Shown here: in pieces, positions 1-12,654 of the stretch | How positions within the stretch are numbered: the first letter of the stretch is position 1 | Layout of the letters: each line of letters opens with the position of its first letter | Source of the DNA: Polytrichum commune | Lineage: Eukaryota > Streptophyta > Polytrichopsida > Polytrichales > Polytrichaceae | Direction of reading: 5' to 3' | DNA length: 64,000 nt | NCBI GenBank assembly: GCA_950295325.1 | Contig: OX485803.1 | Coordinates: forward strand, 18,600,001-18,664,000 | Position numbers and translations under genes: made by a program | Notes under the pieces: model-generated | What the model was told of the DNA's origin: nothing | What the model saw: only the letters and a program-made list of their open reading frames with translations | Databases searched by the model: none

Positions 1-561
1 CACCACCCTCTTTTCACCGGCCCACCCATTTATTTATTTAAAAAAAAACGGACCGGGACCGGTACATGGAACCTTACTTCTATCCCTCCTATACCACTTC
101 TCTTCTATATTTGCACACTAGTGATGGCCCGCACTCGACGCCGGCTCGGTGACTAGATCATTCAACAAAAATACATTGACTTTTTAGGAAAATACGATAG
201 ATTCCTTTATTTTGCATTAATGACTGTCAATGATACTTTGAATCTCTTCTTTGGGGATAAAGCTCCAGTGAAGACAATTTTAAAAGCACTCCGATCTCGT
301 TATTCTCGATGTTGACTATGTTAGGTTGATCCGCGAACCTCACTTGACCTTTCCAAGTGACATAGGTCCTCTCGAAATGCACAATGGTGATCATTAACAA
401 TATGATCCAGATTTGTAATCCTTAGAATGATGTAACTAGTGTTCTTGCTTAAATACGTAGTTGCCCACCTTGGAGAAAAGTCAGTATTCGAATTGGGTGC
501 GTCTACCTTATGTGTTGTGAACCCTTACCGCCAAAACTTTGTGATGCGGCTTCGTACTGTT
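1..561. other. Intergenic, nothing recognised
   Basis: AT-rich non-coding sequence. I see no reading frame with a recognisable protein, no RNA gene and no terminal inverted repeat pair. Confidence 0.5.
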
Positions 562-790
562 AGGTTGCATTGTTCATGGCATTTAGTGTCACTTACTGTT
601 GGAAGTTACACAATCCTATAATATTTACTAAGAAGGTTTTTTTTTACCAAGTAAAAATTATTAATGTTATACAATGTCCAGACAACCTATTTAATCTTTG
701 TAGATACACAACGAAGCCCACCATAAGAAGTTATGAGGTTGTGCAATCCCAAATATAAAGTTATAGTAAATACCATAAACGGCGTAGTGG
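562..790. repeat. MITE, family F (copy 1)
   Basis: About 229 bp with imperfect terminal inverted repeats. The left end reads GCATTGTTCATGGCATTTAG. The right end, read on the other strand, begins CCACTACGCCGTTTATGG and continues with a diverged GGTATTTA...TTGCACAAC. The same ends occur at 5,173-5,399 and 54,361-54,592. There is no coding capacity. The superfamily is uncertain because no clean target duplication is visible. Confidence 0.7.
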
Positions 791-3238
791 TAAGTTTTGG
801 GTGTAACTCAACACCAAGTTTCAAAACACTACATCTCCCAGTAGTAATTTTGGTCAAGCCTCAAATTATCCAAAAGCCTCAGGCGATATAGAAGTTTTAT
901 CTCCATTTAAGTTATCCACATGTCCCACATCCAGTGTTCATGGATATTTTTGGGCATGCATAACCATTCAAGATCCTAGTGGTGTTTCCAAGGCCAACCA
1001 GTCGCATGTTGTAATCTTCCAGATTTCCTTCATTGATTTGAGATATATTCCATAGAGTCCTCTAAAAGGATCGGTAATTAACCTGAAAGTCTTGAACTCC
1101 AAAATGTTATCTCTCAAACTTAACCAAATCATTTGTAACTATAAGCCGGTTATTCCCGTTCATTGCCCATATCCATGGGAGGGGTGGGTTTTTTTCCGCA
1201 ACCGGAACCGTCTCTTGGTCACAAACCCAAAAAAAAAAATGCCTTCCATTGTATAATAGAATAGGACTTCCTAACAATACTTCTCATGCCTTCTACGGTA
1301 ACATGTAAGAAACATGTCATCGATTGTTCTTTAGTAGACAATTGCTACTTGCTTTTGTCTAAGTCATTCATTTAACAATGTAAGAAGCTTGATGCTACCT
1401 TGATCCACATACACCACACCAATCGCATACTCTCCATACCAAACTTTCTTACAATCAACCAAGTAGCAACAACCCCCAAGACTAACACACACAATCACAA
1501 AGACATTGTATATCCAAGACAATATCATGAGTCATAATAAAAAGTGTCACCCTTAATTACATAACTTTATTAAGCAGTGTCCGTTCGTTCATGTGGGCCC
1601 TGAGAATATAACCATGGGATGCAACATTATTCACAATATTTTATTCATATCGGCGACAATTTTTTCATATCATCTCAGTTTCTTCCCATGAAGGTAAGAC
1701 AGTGGAGGCCCTTGTTAAATGCTAAATATAAAATGGAATTCAACCATAGGATTGAATAATGTCATGCACAGAGGGTTCATACATATAAAGGCCCTTCTAC
1801 ACGTGATGCTAGATAGAGGGTATTTAGCTGAAAGGTGAGTTTTAGTTACTTTGTATTCCAATATACTACTAACAATGCTTGCCAATCCCAGGTGGATGTC
1901 CATGTGGCAACATGTAATACTTGGTTTTAGCTCAAGCAAATGCCAAACCTATAGCTACTAAAAGATGCCCCCAACTTGTATGTAGTAGTAGCTTGGCCAA
2001 TGCCGTAATACTTCAAGTTTTTATATAAAGTTGTCTTGCCATGTTGTTTGCTAACAGTGGTGGCCCACATTTACAACTAGGGAAATGGGAGGTTAACGGT
2101 CATACTCAACAACCTATTATTGAGTGGTGTGTGGTTAGGTGTGGGTTTTTAAAATGGACATTGCATAGACATGTGTTCAAAAGAGATTGGATTGTGTGTT
2201 CAAAATTTGATAACCATTCTAGGCTTAATACACGTAATTAAAGGGGGGGAGGGGTGGTTTACATGACCGATCTCTTTTGCATACATGTCCTTTTGTTGTC
2301 CTTGTTTAGATCCACAACTAACCACATACCCCTCAACTATAGGTAAAAAGATTATTGTTATGTTGGAATAGAAGACACACTAGTTTATTCAATGGCAAAT
2401 TGCACAACAATTCCTAGGCAACGCTCCGTAAGGTAGAGTGAAGGTAGATGGGTGTTAAACGGTTACTTGTTGTTTATAAGCCACCTCTCCTAGGATTGAA
2501 ACAAACAATCAATACAAGATGGTGAGCAAATCCAAATTGAGGCCACAACCACTTTCCTCATAATTTTGGAAGCTCAAAAAAATTCCTCAATCATTATGAA
2601 AGTGAAGAAAATTCTCATAGTCAATTAATGGCCAAAAGGTCCCCCCCCCCCCCCAAAAAAAAGTATGTTGACAACTGAACCTAGAATGGTTATCAAATTT
2701 TGAGCATGCAGTCTAATATAATTTGGGCACGTGTTTTTTGGTGTCAGTTCTTGGAACCACACCTAACTACATACCACTCAAAATTTTGGTGTATGATTAA
2801 GGCAAGTGGCCACAATAGGCATGTTTGCCTTAGTGGATGGAGTTTTAAATATTAACATGTGAGAATGTGCATAGAAAAGTACTCAAATTTTTGACGATGT
2901 GGTGGCTTCTTTGAATAAAATCACAACATGTGAAAAAAGTCATTAAAATTCTTAACCTTTTGAAGCTTGGGAACCAGTTTATCCAACTTGTTGTGTGAAG
3001 AAAGGGTTCAAGGGTTTTTTTTTGGTTTTTTGTTTTTGCGAAGATGACAAGTTTTAGCTAGGGTCGAGTGGGGAGAGACCTTAACATTTTCAGACCGGAT
3101 GACATCCTTTGTATACATGTAATAGGTAGTTAAAGTTTGTCTAATTTAGGGATTTGCCTAGTTTACCTAGTGGAAACCTAATTAAATTGGAAGTGGGGTA
3201 TAAGCAGCCAGAGTAGTGATTGAGTTCCAAGAAATTCA
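791..3238. other. Intergenic, no gene seen
   Basis: No credible coding frame. It contains a run of 14 C at 2,641-2,654. A segment around 1,640-1,760 resembles 50,440-50,530 (shared TTTCTTCCCATGA and AATGGAAT words), so it is probably an old dispersed repeat. A segment near 2,300-2,350 resembles the dispersed repeat described at 47,110-48,260. Confidence 0.4.
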
Positions 3239-3652
3239 GGGTCACTTCACACACGAGCCAAGAGCCGTGACCACGAAATTGTGAGAGCCCAAAAGAAAGT
3301 GTCCAAAGGCCGTCCCAAGACACGTCCAAAATCATGTAGTGTGGTCACGGACCCTCAAGTGTAGTGTGAAGCCAAATGTAACCGGCCCCTCAACCAATTG
3401 CTATTTCAATGAATTTCTACTCATGCAGATCCTCACACATGATAAAATAGAATAAATCAACGGTTGTGAGTGTTTGGAGTATCATGGTCTCCCAATTTTG
3501 TGTTCGGCCTACTTCCAAGAGGCAGTATTTGAAAAGAATACAAGTGACTATGAAACATGATCCATTGGATGCCACGTAGGAATCCATGTAGACTTTACAT
3601 CCATCTTGCATTCACATACTCCGATGGTCCCTCAAATGTAGCGTGAAGTGAA
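3239..3652 (+). repeat. MITE, family A (right end truncated)
   Basis: Begins GGGTCACTTCACACACGAGC and follows the copies at 4,630-5,130 and 31,676-32,182 base by base, with substitutions, up to the CGTGAAGTGAACTTGGA word. Homology then stops before the right terminal repeat. The last 80-100 bp present in the other copies are missing. Confidence 0.8.
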
Positions 3653-4629
3653 CTTGGAGAATTCCTTGAAAACTATCCACCAAGTTATCATCCGCCCAAT
3701 TTCACTCTATCGTTGAGTTTAATACACATTTTCTTTTGATGCTCAAATACTTTTCAAAATTTGTCCAAAATGAAGAGTACACCTTGCTTACGTTTTCAAC
3801 AACTTTTCAACAAGATTATCACAAATCAAATTCTACCTAACCATTTGAACACCGCGACTTCTTGAAATTTGAATGCGCTTTGTTACGAGTGACACTTGTT
3901 TCTTATTCAAACCATCCTCAAATGAAGCAAATGAAGAGTCCATCTCGATCCGCTTATCAATACAAAGCTTTCTAACGAAGTATATTTATTTATAAATTTA
4001 TTTGTTTGGGGAATTTCTAAGTTGTGAAATGATGGGGGCAAACTTGTGACGTTTTTTTTTGTATTTTTAAAAAGTAGGCGAACATGATGTTACATCATCT
4101 TGGTAAGAAAACATGACGTTATGTCATGATTGATTCGAGCTACTTTCTATCTATATTTATTTCCGGAGCCCTCTTCAATATGGGCGACATATCATGGAGG
4201 TTTCATTTCCGATCATGTAGGGAGAAAAGGGCATAGCCAATAACGTAAAGGATGAAATTAGGACATGGAAAAGCCTATGTGTGTGTAAAGAGGATAAGTT
4301 ATATGTGTGGCATCTCTAGGGAAACATGACCATGCTCATGGGAGCCGAGTGTAAAGGGATCAAACAATCGACAAAATGATGATAAAGTGGCATTTGAAAC
4401 GATCATGCAAGGAACTTTCATCATTGTTTTTAGGGTTAACACTTAGGGTCCATGGGCCGGGGTGGAAAAGTCTTTTGGGTTTCTTGGATGCCTTTTGTGA
4501 GGTTTATCTGAAAAAGAGAATTGAAGTCGAGGCTGCCATGTGTTGTCCGGAAAAAGTGTCGACAAGTTAGGGCTCGACATGTGGAGCCGGGTCTCATTGC
4601 TAAAATTGGTGAGTAGAAGGCTAAGCTTA
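3653..4629. other. Intergenic, nothing recognised
   Basis: No coding frame or inverted-repeat termini were recognised in this stretch. Confidence 0.4.
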
Positions 4630-5130
4630 GGCCCACTTCACGCATAAGCCAAGAGCCGTGACCATAAAATTGTGAGAGCCCAAAAGAAAGTGTCCAAAGG
4701 CTTGTTCCAAGACACTTCCGAACTCGTGTAATGTGGTCACGGATTCTCAAGTGTAGTGTGAAGCCATATGTGACCGGGTCCTCAACCAAATGCTATTTCA
4801 ATGAATTCCTATTCATGCGGGTCCTCACACATGATATTGACATACTAAATCAACGGTTGTGAGCGTTCGGAGTGCTATGGTCTCTCGGTTTTGTGTTAAG
4901 CCTACCTCCAAGAGGTGGTTTTTGAAAATAGTCTCGGTGACCGTGAAACATGATCCATTTAATGCCATGCAGGAATCCATGCAGACCTTACATTCATCTT
5001 GCATTCACATACTCAGTTGGTCCCTCAAGCGTAGTGTGAAGCAAACTTGGACCGGCTCCGTCTTTTCCACCAATGAGAGTGCTTGAAGTGTAATGGTCAC
5101 ATGCTCTCAATATGGTGTGTGAAGTGGCCC
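4630..5130 (+). repeat. MITE, family A (PIF/Harbinger derivative)
   Basis: 501 bp flanked by TTA on both sides (4,627-4,629 and 5,131-5,133). The left terminus is GGCCCACTTCACGCATAAGC and the right terminus reads GTGTGTGAAGTGGCCC. Internal words match the copies at 31,676-32,182 and, in reverse, 40,407-40,899 and 29,595-30,075. There is no coding capacity. The TTA duplication and GGGCC ends fit a Tourist-like element moved by a PIF/Harbinger transposase such as the one at 43,737-47,091. Confidence 0.85.
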
Positions 5131-5172
5131 TTATAAGTTACATATAAGGTAGTGGAAAAAAAGGATGATTGC

Positions 5173-5399
5173 TGCATTGTTTATGATATTTAGTGTCACT
5201 TACTATTCGGAGTTACACATTTTTATAACATTTTATTGTTAGTGTAATTTTTTACCAAGTAAAGGTATTAATGTTCTATAGTGTCCAAACAAACCAATTT
5301 GGCCTTTGGTTGGTAAGAAAAATGAGATGTATAGAAAAAAAAATTATAGCAATATGTAACTCCGAATAGTAAGTGACACTAAATATCACAAGCAATGTA
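5173..5399. repeat. MITE, family F (copy 2)
   Basis: About 225 bp with terminal inverted repeats of roughly 44 bp. The left arm contains GATATTTAGTGTCACTTACT and the right arm its complement AGTAAGTGACACTAAATATC, followed in both arms by a near-identical TATTCGGAGTTACA. This is the best-preserved member of the family in the window. Confidence 0.85.
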
Positions 5400-5439
5400 C
5401 TTGAACTGGGCAAACAAGGGAGACCCTACCACTAGTTAC

Positions 5440-5590
5440 AAATGAACTGGTTTAGTTTGAGAAATAATTGGTTATAGTTCAAGACATTAGGAAAATTGTT
5501 GATCATTTTAGAGGAATCTATGGAAGATACCTCAAGTTAATAAAGAAAAATCGAAAGATCACAACATGTAACTTGATCGACTTGGGGACA
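5440..5590 (+). repeat. Dispersed repeat related to 41,420-41,730
   Basis: The words GTTCAAGAC, GATCATTTTAGAGGAATCT, AATAAAG and CATGTAAC occur in the same order as at 41,420-41,570 and again at 41,620-41,720. No protein is recognised, and the function and class are unknown. Confidence 0.55.
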
Positions 5591-5634
5591 CTACAATTTA
5601 CTTATTTGTTTTGTTTTGTTTTGGAACACAAGAG

Positions 5635-5770
5635 GTGCATGGCCACTTGGCTAGCTATTTTGTCAATTAGAGAGAAGATTTCATGACCAAGAATTGAACT
5701 GCTAATCATTCCATTTGGTTTTGGGTAGCTCCCCACTACCATCCGGTAGTTTAGGGTCATCTCGGACCAA
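5635..5770 (-). mobile_element. tRNA-like SINE (copy 1)
   Basis: On the minus strand it begins GGTCCGAGATGACCCTAAAC, has an A-box-like GGTAGTGGGGAG, then a B-box-like CAGTTCAATTCTTGG, then GAAATCTTCTCTCTAATTGA. The same order is seen at 12,655-12,772, 47,412-47,540 and (5'-truncated) 41,161-41,306. No A-rich tail survives. Confidence 0.65.
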
Positions 5771-6740
5771 AACACTACGATTTTGATTGATCATGCCCCA
5801 AAAATAACCCTAGACATTGTTGAGCAACGTTTATTTGACCAATTGGGGATTCTAGGCTAGGGCTAGACACCCACCTCTTTGATTTGGGCCTTGGAGAGAG
5901 AGATTTATAGTATATGTGAGTGTACCTCTCTTTCATCCAACATAAAAGCCCTAAGATAGTATGGAGCCTAGAGGTTGCTTTGTTAGTTGATTTGGCACCA
6001 TGATTACCTTTAAAGACCCCAAAATATGTTACTCAGGGTCAATTGAGATAAATTGGCAACTAAACTATAGGGGGTCAAGTTTTTAAATTGGATGGATGAG
6101 ACATATGCTCGTACATGTTAATTCCCTGTCTCCCTAGGCTTCCACCAGGATTACCCCAAGTGATAAGATAGTCAAATATATTATAGTATGTGCTATTTTT
6201 TTAGATGACTTGACCCTAAATTTAGCATCAGAGATCCCAAATTAGTCTAATGGGATCTAGTTGATATTAATCACCCACAAATGTACAAAAACCAAGTGTC
6301 ATTGACATTCTTCCTAGTTGTCACCCAATGGTTTTAAGACAATCAACGCGGGTCAAAGATGAATAGTATGGTCCACACCAAAGAAAATTAATAGTTAAAT
6401 GATATGTTAATTTGGGATATCAAGCATGGCAACACTGTGGTAAGTAACTTCACCTCGTCAATGTATTCTATCAAACTTAAGTTAACCCCACTGTAGTTAG
6501 TTTTTGTTCTCACTTAAATAACCCAAAACACCAGGGTACAGACTCTCAAGGAAGGCTTAACTAGTGTCTATTACATGCATTTGTCACTTCATAGTTCATT
6601 AATTAGACCAAAGGGTTTGCTATATTCACTCTAGAACATGACTGGTATGTCTTTTACTCTCTTTTTCTCTCTCGGTTTCCTCTCACTGTGTCTCATTCAG
6701 TGGGGTATGTGTGTCAGTCTCAGTAGTAACCATCTCGTCA
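5771..6740. other. Intergenic, nothing recognised
   Basis: AT-rich sequence with no recognisable coding frame or repeat ends. Confidence 0.4.
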
Positions 6741-8760
6741 TGAGATTTTGTAGAACAATAGTCAAGAGAGAACAATAGTCTTTGAGTAACACAATTGTCT
6801 TTGATAACCATTGGCCAATGCATCTTCAATTCAAAACAATTCCTTCATTACTTGGTCAATGTTAATTCCAATACAAACAATTGTTCATTCATTAATTCCA
6901 GATTTAATCATTACTCACAACTTATGCAATTAACCATTATCAGACAAGCTATAGTCTCGGTCGCCCTGCACAACCTGCAACAACAACAACCAGGGTAACA
7001 CACAAGACAATAGTTGATAGGATTAAATCGCATTCCGTACTCAAAGATCTCTCCTCTTGACTAATTGTCGATTACAACTCCGATTAAAATTAAATTAACT
7101 TATGCCTAGGTTTTCTTTATAATCCAAAGTTAATTATATTTTGCTTACATTCAATCCCTCTTACAAACCTTACTAATTTCTCTAATCAACCGATCAGAAG
7201 TGATTTCTCATCACCTCGGTTGATTGAGATTTCTATCTTAAATTCCATTCTTTTCAATTATAAAACCAACAGCCTATTTTAGATTTCAACTATAATCTCT
7301 TTACGGCTGAACTATAATCATTTCCTCACAATGCCTCTCACAGGCTAACAACACTCAATCACTTCACACAACGATCTGACTCTTGACCTCTCGGCTGCCC
7401 TTCGCCTTACATTTCCTTTCGGTATTCCACTCAAGTCTCAACAATAGCCAATGGTTACACTCATGGCCTGACACTTGGCCTTCTGTTAGGCCTTCTTGCC
7501 TTCTCCCTCCTATCACTCTCACTGTCCGGTCGCTCTCTGTAGACCCTCTCTAGAGAAGACAATAGTTCCACTTCCCCGGAGGTTTCCAATTCACTTAGCA
7601 CTCTCCTAATTGCTTGAGGACTCGGTTCAGTCTTAAGGTAAGTATCTCTTTCTCTCTCTCTCTCGTTCGTTATCGCCTGCTTTGGCCAAAGGTTTTACAT
7701 AGATTCCGATTTACATTGATCTCTCTCTGTTCATGGTGTGATTCGATATTCTCTCTCTTGTATATTCTTCTCTTCCCAATTCTATCTCTCGTACTGGCAC
7801 ACATTCCAATCAGACAATAGTTTGCTCATACGTTTAATCTTTATGCACTCTTTGTTAACACTCTCCTTTTGTTCAACTAGGTTCAAGATTTCACATTCAA
7901 TTCACTCTCAGACAATAGTTACACAATGTTCAATGTCTTGCAATACGCCTCTTCGCTCCAGAATCACTCAATCATCCCTCATTCATCTATTCTTCTTACA
8001 AACTCTTCAATTTCACAATTTACTTAACTCTCAGTACCCTTTGCTTTCTCTGTATCAACTCTTCACATCCTCATCCTCTCACTGATTATGCAATTCACTC
8101 TCGCTTTATATCAGTCTTTTTCTCAGGTTTAACCAACTGCATTTTCCTCAATCACTTATAGTTTCACATTCTCCGACCCTCTCAACAACTCCATTGCCTG
8201 CTTTCTCAGTCACAATTCTGATTAATGCTTCTCACCCTCCCACACTACACAATTCCACTCACAACTCGTCCTTAATCCCTCACTAACACAATCATCAAGG
8301 ATATTTTCCCATCCAATCCATAGTTCAACAATTACTCATCATGCTTTATAACTCAAAATGTAAAATAACAATAAACTTCGGTAGCACCTAGCGTCTTGCA
8401 ATCACTGCCTCGATCACTCAGTATGCTCGGAAGATAGTTCAACAATTTACCTCACCCGAATGCGGGCTGAGGGAGACAAGTCTATAGTTTAACTATTCGC
8501 TCAAAGTTTATTAGAAAATGCCTGTCTTTGCCCTCCTCGCCAACCCTCTTATGGAGGCGAGGAAGACGATAGATTCTGTAACCGCTAGCTAGGGCCCCCT
8601 ATGGCCGTAAGTCTATAGTTCTAACTTCCTACTGAGACTATAGTTCAACTATTTTCATTGATCGGGATGAACTCCATCCCTTCCTTTGCCCTACGCCTAT
8701 AGTTGAACTAATTTGCCAAAAAATGTGGCTTACACCCACTTTCACACTACGGAATTACTT
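6741..8760 (+). other. Pyrimidine-rich tract with recurring ATAGTT words
   Basis: From about 7,380 to 8,330 the plus strand is strikingly rich in C and T, with CTCTCT runs near 7,640-7,770. The word (A/T)ATAGTT recurs many times. Several occurrences form the palindrome-like ATAGTT-N-AACTAT (for example near 8,480, 8,635 and 8,700). The open frames here are low-complexity Ser/Leu/Phe strings and are not credible proteins. It may be the body or LTR of a very old retroelement, but no LTR pair, primer-binding site or protease/RT motif was found. Confidence 0.35.
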
Positions 8761-10379
8761 GCCACTCTAGGGGATTGGCTGGTTTGACATCATCTTGATG
8801 TACTTCTCATAGGCCTTTCAACTTCCTAGACTTTAAAATCAATTTCATTTCACTAGAGCTCGAGTTGGGAGCTTGAACTTGCAAGTTCAAGTTGCACTTG
8901 AGCTTGAACTCTCAACATGTCAAGTTTGAGAGTTTGACAAGGATGCATGATGTGCTCAAACTATTGAGAGTGTTACATATCCTATATATACCCTTGACAA
9001 TATAATAATAGACTAGAGGGATGCAGGTATCAATTTTAATGCAATATCAAATGACTTCCAAACTCAACAATAAAGTGAACCAAAAAGTCACCAAAAGTGG
9101 GGACCAACTCAAGTTTATTGATGGAATATCCATATTTGCCACTTCCAACACTTGTGTTAGTAGCCTACAAATAAAATTGGGGTGGTTGTTTGGCTCTAGT
9201 TCAGGGCAAAAACGCTATGAGAAAAGTTTGGGTTCTTTCTTGGATTTGATTCTATTTGAGGGGTGCACAAGTGGTGAGATAAGCAAAAAGATGCATGTGT
9301 GCATAGGTGACAAAGAAAATAAGAAGATCTTAGTTATATAAAGATAAAACATGTGGGCCCCTAAAACTCAAAGAAGCATTCCAAGACTTGTTAGTTACAC
9401 TCAAGCAAGGGGCCATTAGGACATTTCAACCCCAATTGATCCCCATACTTTTTGGTTAATTTTAGTATTGTGGTGTGTCATAACTCAAACCACCTAGCCA
9501 TAGGATAGAGAAAAAAGATCCTCTCTCGTCCCCCCGAGCTTGTTTTCTATGACATAGGCACTACTCGTACAATCTATATCCAATATAGTAAAAGTCATGT
9601 GGTCATAGTTATACCTTGGCTCCTCATATTCCCTTCTAGTGACTGCGAATATCTTTGTCTTCTTTCACCATCTATCAATCTATACATACAAAACTTATTT
9701 TGTATAACTTATACTCAAAACAAACAATAAGCTCTATCATAAAGCTACAATCCCACAATCACTGCGGCAATGGTTATCTTTTTCTAAAACATTGAATTCA
9801 ACTATTGACCATGCATGATCACTATGCCAAAGAAGACATGTTTGCTGAGTCAAACATTGGGCTTAATTTGACTTCAAGAAATGCATGCCTACCTTGTCTC
9901 GCTCAGCCTCCCTTAGGTCGGATGAGGACGACCATAGCTCTAACTAGCTTAGGATTCCCAAAGCCATGCTTATAGTTTCAACTGCGAGATGTCGTCCATA
10001 GTTCACTACTTTCTTCCAACTATCTATACATTTCATCAAAATATCATTGGGATGCCTATATAGTGAAATGAATAACCAAAAAATCGGTTCACACATCCAC
10101 ATTACTAACCTTGCAATTCATTAATTGTCGGGTCTGCACCTTGTCATGAAGCTTGAGAGGTTGCTTCAAACCATGTATCAGTACTCTCACCGCTTGCCGA
10201 AGGTGACCTTGGAGTTTCAAAACCATGCCAAAGCTATGGAAAGAAAGGGTTGAAGATCATCAAGACTATCCATGCTTGCTCCAGTGAAGTGAGTTCTAGA
10301 AGAGTACATGACATTCATTTGGAAAATGTGGGTTGATGTTGATGTTGATGCAAAGTGCTCTTGCAAAGAGGAACTTGTG
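8761..10379. other. Intergenic, no gene seen
   Basis: An imperfect inverted-repeat cluster of GAGCTTGAACTTGCAAGTTC type lies near 8,855-8,925. A 106-codon open frame at 9,021-9,341 has no motif I recognise and no supporting splice or homology signal, so I do not call it a gene. Confidence 0.4.
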
Positions 10380-11374
10380 TATGCAATCACTCATCAAAGT
10401 GGCACATACACAAGATCTATTTGTGAGTGATTTTGGTCTCTGTTGTGTGGGCTGCCCAGACGTATCTTCACTACCTCTATATATGTTGATCTTGACACGG
10501 CGTTCACTACAACATCAAACTTCAACCTCGTCCATGAGCTCATTGACTAGTGATATTGTGAGGTCAAGAGTGGATACACGACCGCAACATCTGAGGCCAA
10601 GTGAATATGACCTTCCGCATTGGTGGGATCGGCCACCTTGCTCGTATGTTCGAGATCCGCATGGACAAGTACATGCATGTGTAGCAATAGGTTCCGTAGA
10701 GAGTACGGTGGAGTTCATTAAGGTTTAGTGCACCAATTTTGCACTTGGACTCATTGCCAATCTCGACAAACGCTTCCTAGGTTAAGGCCAGTGACGAATG
10801 CCTTGGACATTCTATGTCCATGAGAGTATTGGACCTTGAAGCCTACCTCCTTGGGGACATTGAGCTTGTGTTGGGGATAATGCAATCACTCATCAAAGTG
10901 GCACACGCACAACGTTGCATGTATTTGTGTGTGCTTTTGGACTCTGTTGTGCGGACTATCCCCAAGATCGTCACTACCTCTATATATGTTGATCTTGACA
11001 CGGTGTTCACTACAACACAAACTTCAACCTCATCCATGATCTCATTCACTAGTGATATTGTGAGGCCAAGAATGGATACATAATCGCAACATCTGAGGCC
11101 AAGTGAATATGACCTTCCGCATTGGTGGGATCAACCACCTAGCCCGTATGTTCAAAATCCGCATATATATATATATATAAGCACATGCATATGTAGCAAT
11201 AGGTTCCGTAGAGAGTGTGGTGGAGTATGTAAAGGTACGGTACACCAATTTTGCACTTGGACTCATTGCTAAACTTGACAAACGCTTCCCGGACTAGCCA
11301 ATGATGAATGCCTTGGGCATTCTGTGTCCATAATAGTATTGGACCTTGAAGCCTACCTCTTTTGGGGACATACT
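10380..11374 (+). pseudogene. Tandemly duplicated decayed transposase-like sequence
   Basis: Two direct copies of a unit of about 490-500 bp: 10,380-10,868 and 10,880-11,374. Both start ATGCAATCACTCATCAAAGT and end with CCTTGAAGCCTACCT...GGGGACAT. One frame of the second copy (about 11,190-11,374) reads NFALGLIAKLDKRFPD, stop, PMMNALGIL, stops, YWTLKPTSFGDIL. That alternation of LDKRFPD and NALGIL-YW blocks looks like plant hAT-type transposases. Stops interrupt both copies and the first copy also has frame shifts. The assignment to hAT is an inference from motif spacing. A short (TA)n lies in the second copy at about 11,163-11,178. Confidence 0.45.
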
Positions 11375-11397
11375 TGTACTACATGTGTGGCAAGTAG

Positions 11398-12209
11398 ATG
11401 AAGCATGGGGAGTCACCTACATATCCTACAAGCAATGAGAAGGTGCCAATTACCCAAATCACCCAAATATTAAAATTCATATATGCCCAATACATGGGCA
11501 ACCACAGGGAAAACATCTTTTGGCTCCTCACACACCAAAATCCTAACTGTACACTATGCCATAAAAATGAAAGAGACACATGGCCCCACCTCCTATCTAC
11601 ATGTGAGCACCCATACCTAAAAGGACTCAAAATTGCAAGGCATAACAAAGCAGTGCACATCATCACTCAGACACTACAAGCAATAAAAACACTCGGTTCT
11701 TCACCCTGACCAATGTAGGCCCTCTTAACAACCAACCACAAGAACAAACAGTACCATAATGGCTCCTTCAATGCACATGCCACGAAAAACCATGCCAATG
11801 CCAAGCCAAACTAAGACGGGACATCCTATCCATGATTGGAGCCCCAAACCAAACACAACTACCCATATCACCATCCCTCAACCACGCAATTCAATTCATC
11901 GAATTCACATATTACCATGGTAGATTTCCCGAACAAGCCCTCACACATAAGCACACCAAATACGACCTACTAAATAACACAATCCAAAATAATGGATGGA
12001 AAACCAACCCCCTTATTACCATCACGGCTGGAGTAAGAGGAGCCATACACGAACACTCCATAGACAAACTCATAAAACTAAAAATCCCAAAATCCAGCAT
12101 TAAAAACCTTATGAAAGACATACACCACAACGCTATCAAGTACCTCACATACCTAGTACTAAACAAGAGAATACTAGACAACAAACAAACACTTGTCCCC
12201 CCACCTTAA
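11398..12209 (+). pseudogene. LINE (non-LTR retrotransposon) ORF2 C-terminal remnant
   Basis: The first block, 11,398-11,709, reads from KHGESPTYPTSNEKVPITQI through YAQYMGNHRENIFW to a zinc-knuckle motif CTLCHKN...HLLSTCEHP, then a conserved ARHNKA. A one-base frame change then leads to WLLQCTCHEKPCQCQAKLRR, which is preceded by an in-frame TAA. The second block, 11,832-12,209, contains QFIEFTYYHGRFPEQALTHK, ITAGVRGAIHEHSI and HHNAIKYLTYLVLNKR. The cysteine/histidine motif and C-terminal extension fit the 3' part of a non-LTR retrotransposon polymerase ORF as known in plants and green algae. The reverse transcriptase core and endonuclease are absent, so this is a 5'-truncated dead copy. No poly(A) tail or flanking duplication was found. 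The subfamily is not assignable by eye. Confidence 0.65.
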
Positions 12210-12654
12210 CAAATTGGGATAACTAGTACATCACCAAAGCCCACCTCCTAAAGGAGGCATAACACCGTACACTGCATCACGGAATACCATGATCAGTGTA
12301 AGGCCAACAGGCTCATATTTATGCCAGTATTTATATACATGTGTCATTTTTCCTTTTATTTTTCCTGCAAGTAACTCTTGTTGATGCCAATCTCCTGGAC
12401 AACCAACTCCCTTTCTTCAAAGTGGCCATGAAGAATAATGTTGAATAGGCGTTTCAGGAGCATGCAACGGGAAATCCATTCTCCAAGCGTAGGAGGAAAA
12501 TAAATAAATAAATAAGTAAGTAACCAATGCCGGACAATTCGACATGAATTTGAGTCAGTTGGCCTTACCCTACTCACGAATCCTCTTGGTGCATGATGAG
12601 GTCTTTTGCCTACCTTGCAGTAGGTGGGCTCTTGGCTTCCTACTTATTTATATA

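Noticed and set aside
4436-4789. 117-codon minus-strand frame
   Set aside because: It spans the edge of a family-A MITE and translates its terminal sequence.
7738-8085. 115-codon Ser/Leu/Phe-rich frame that could look like a membrane protein
   Set aside because: It is a translation of a C/T-rich tract, and the hydrophobic look follows from base composition.
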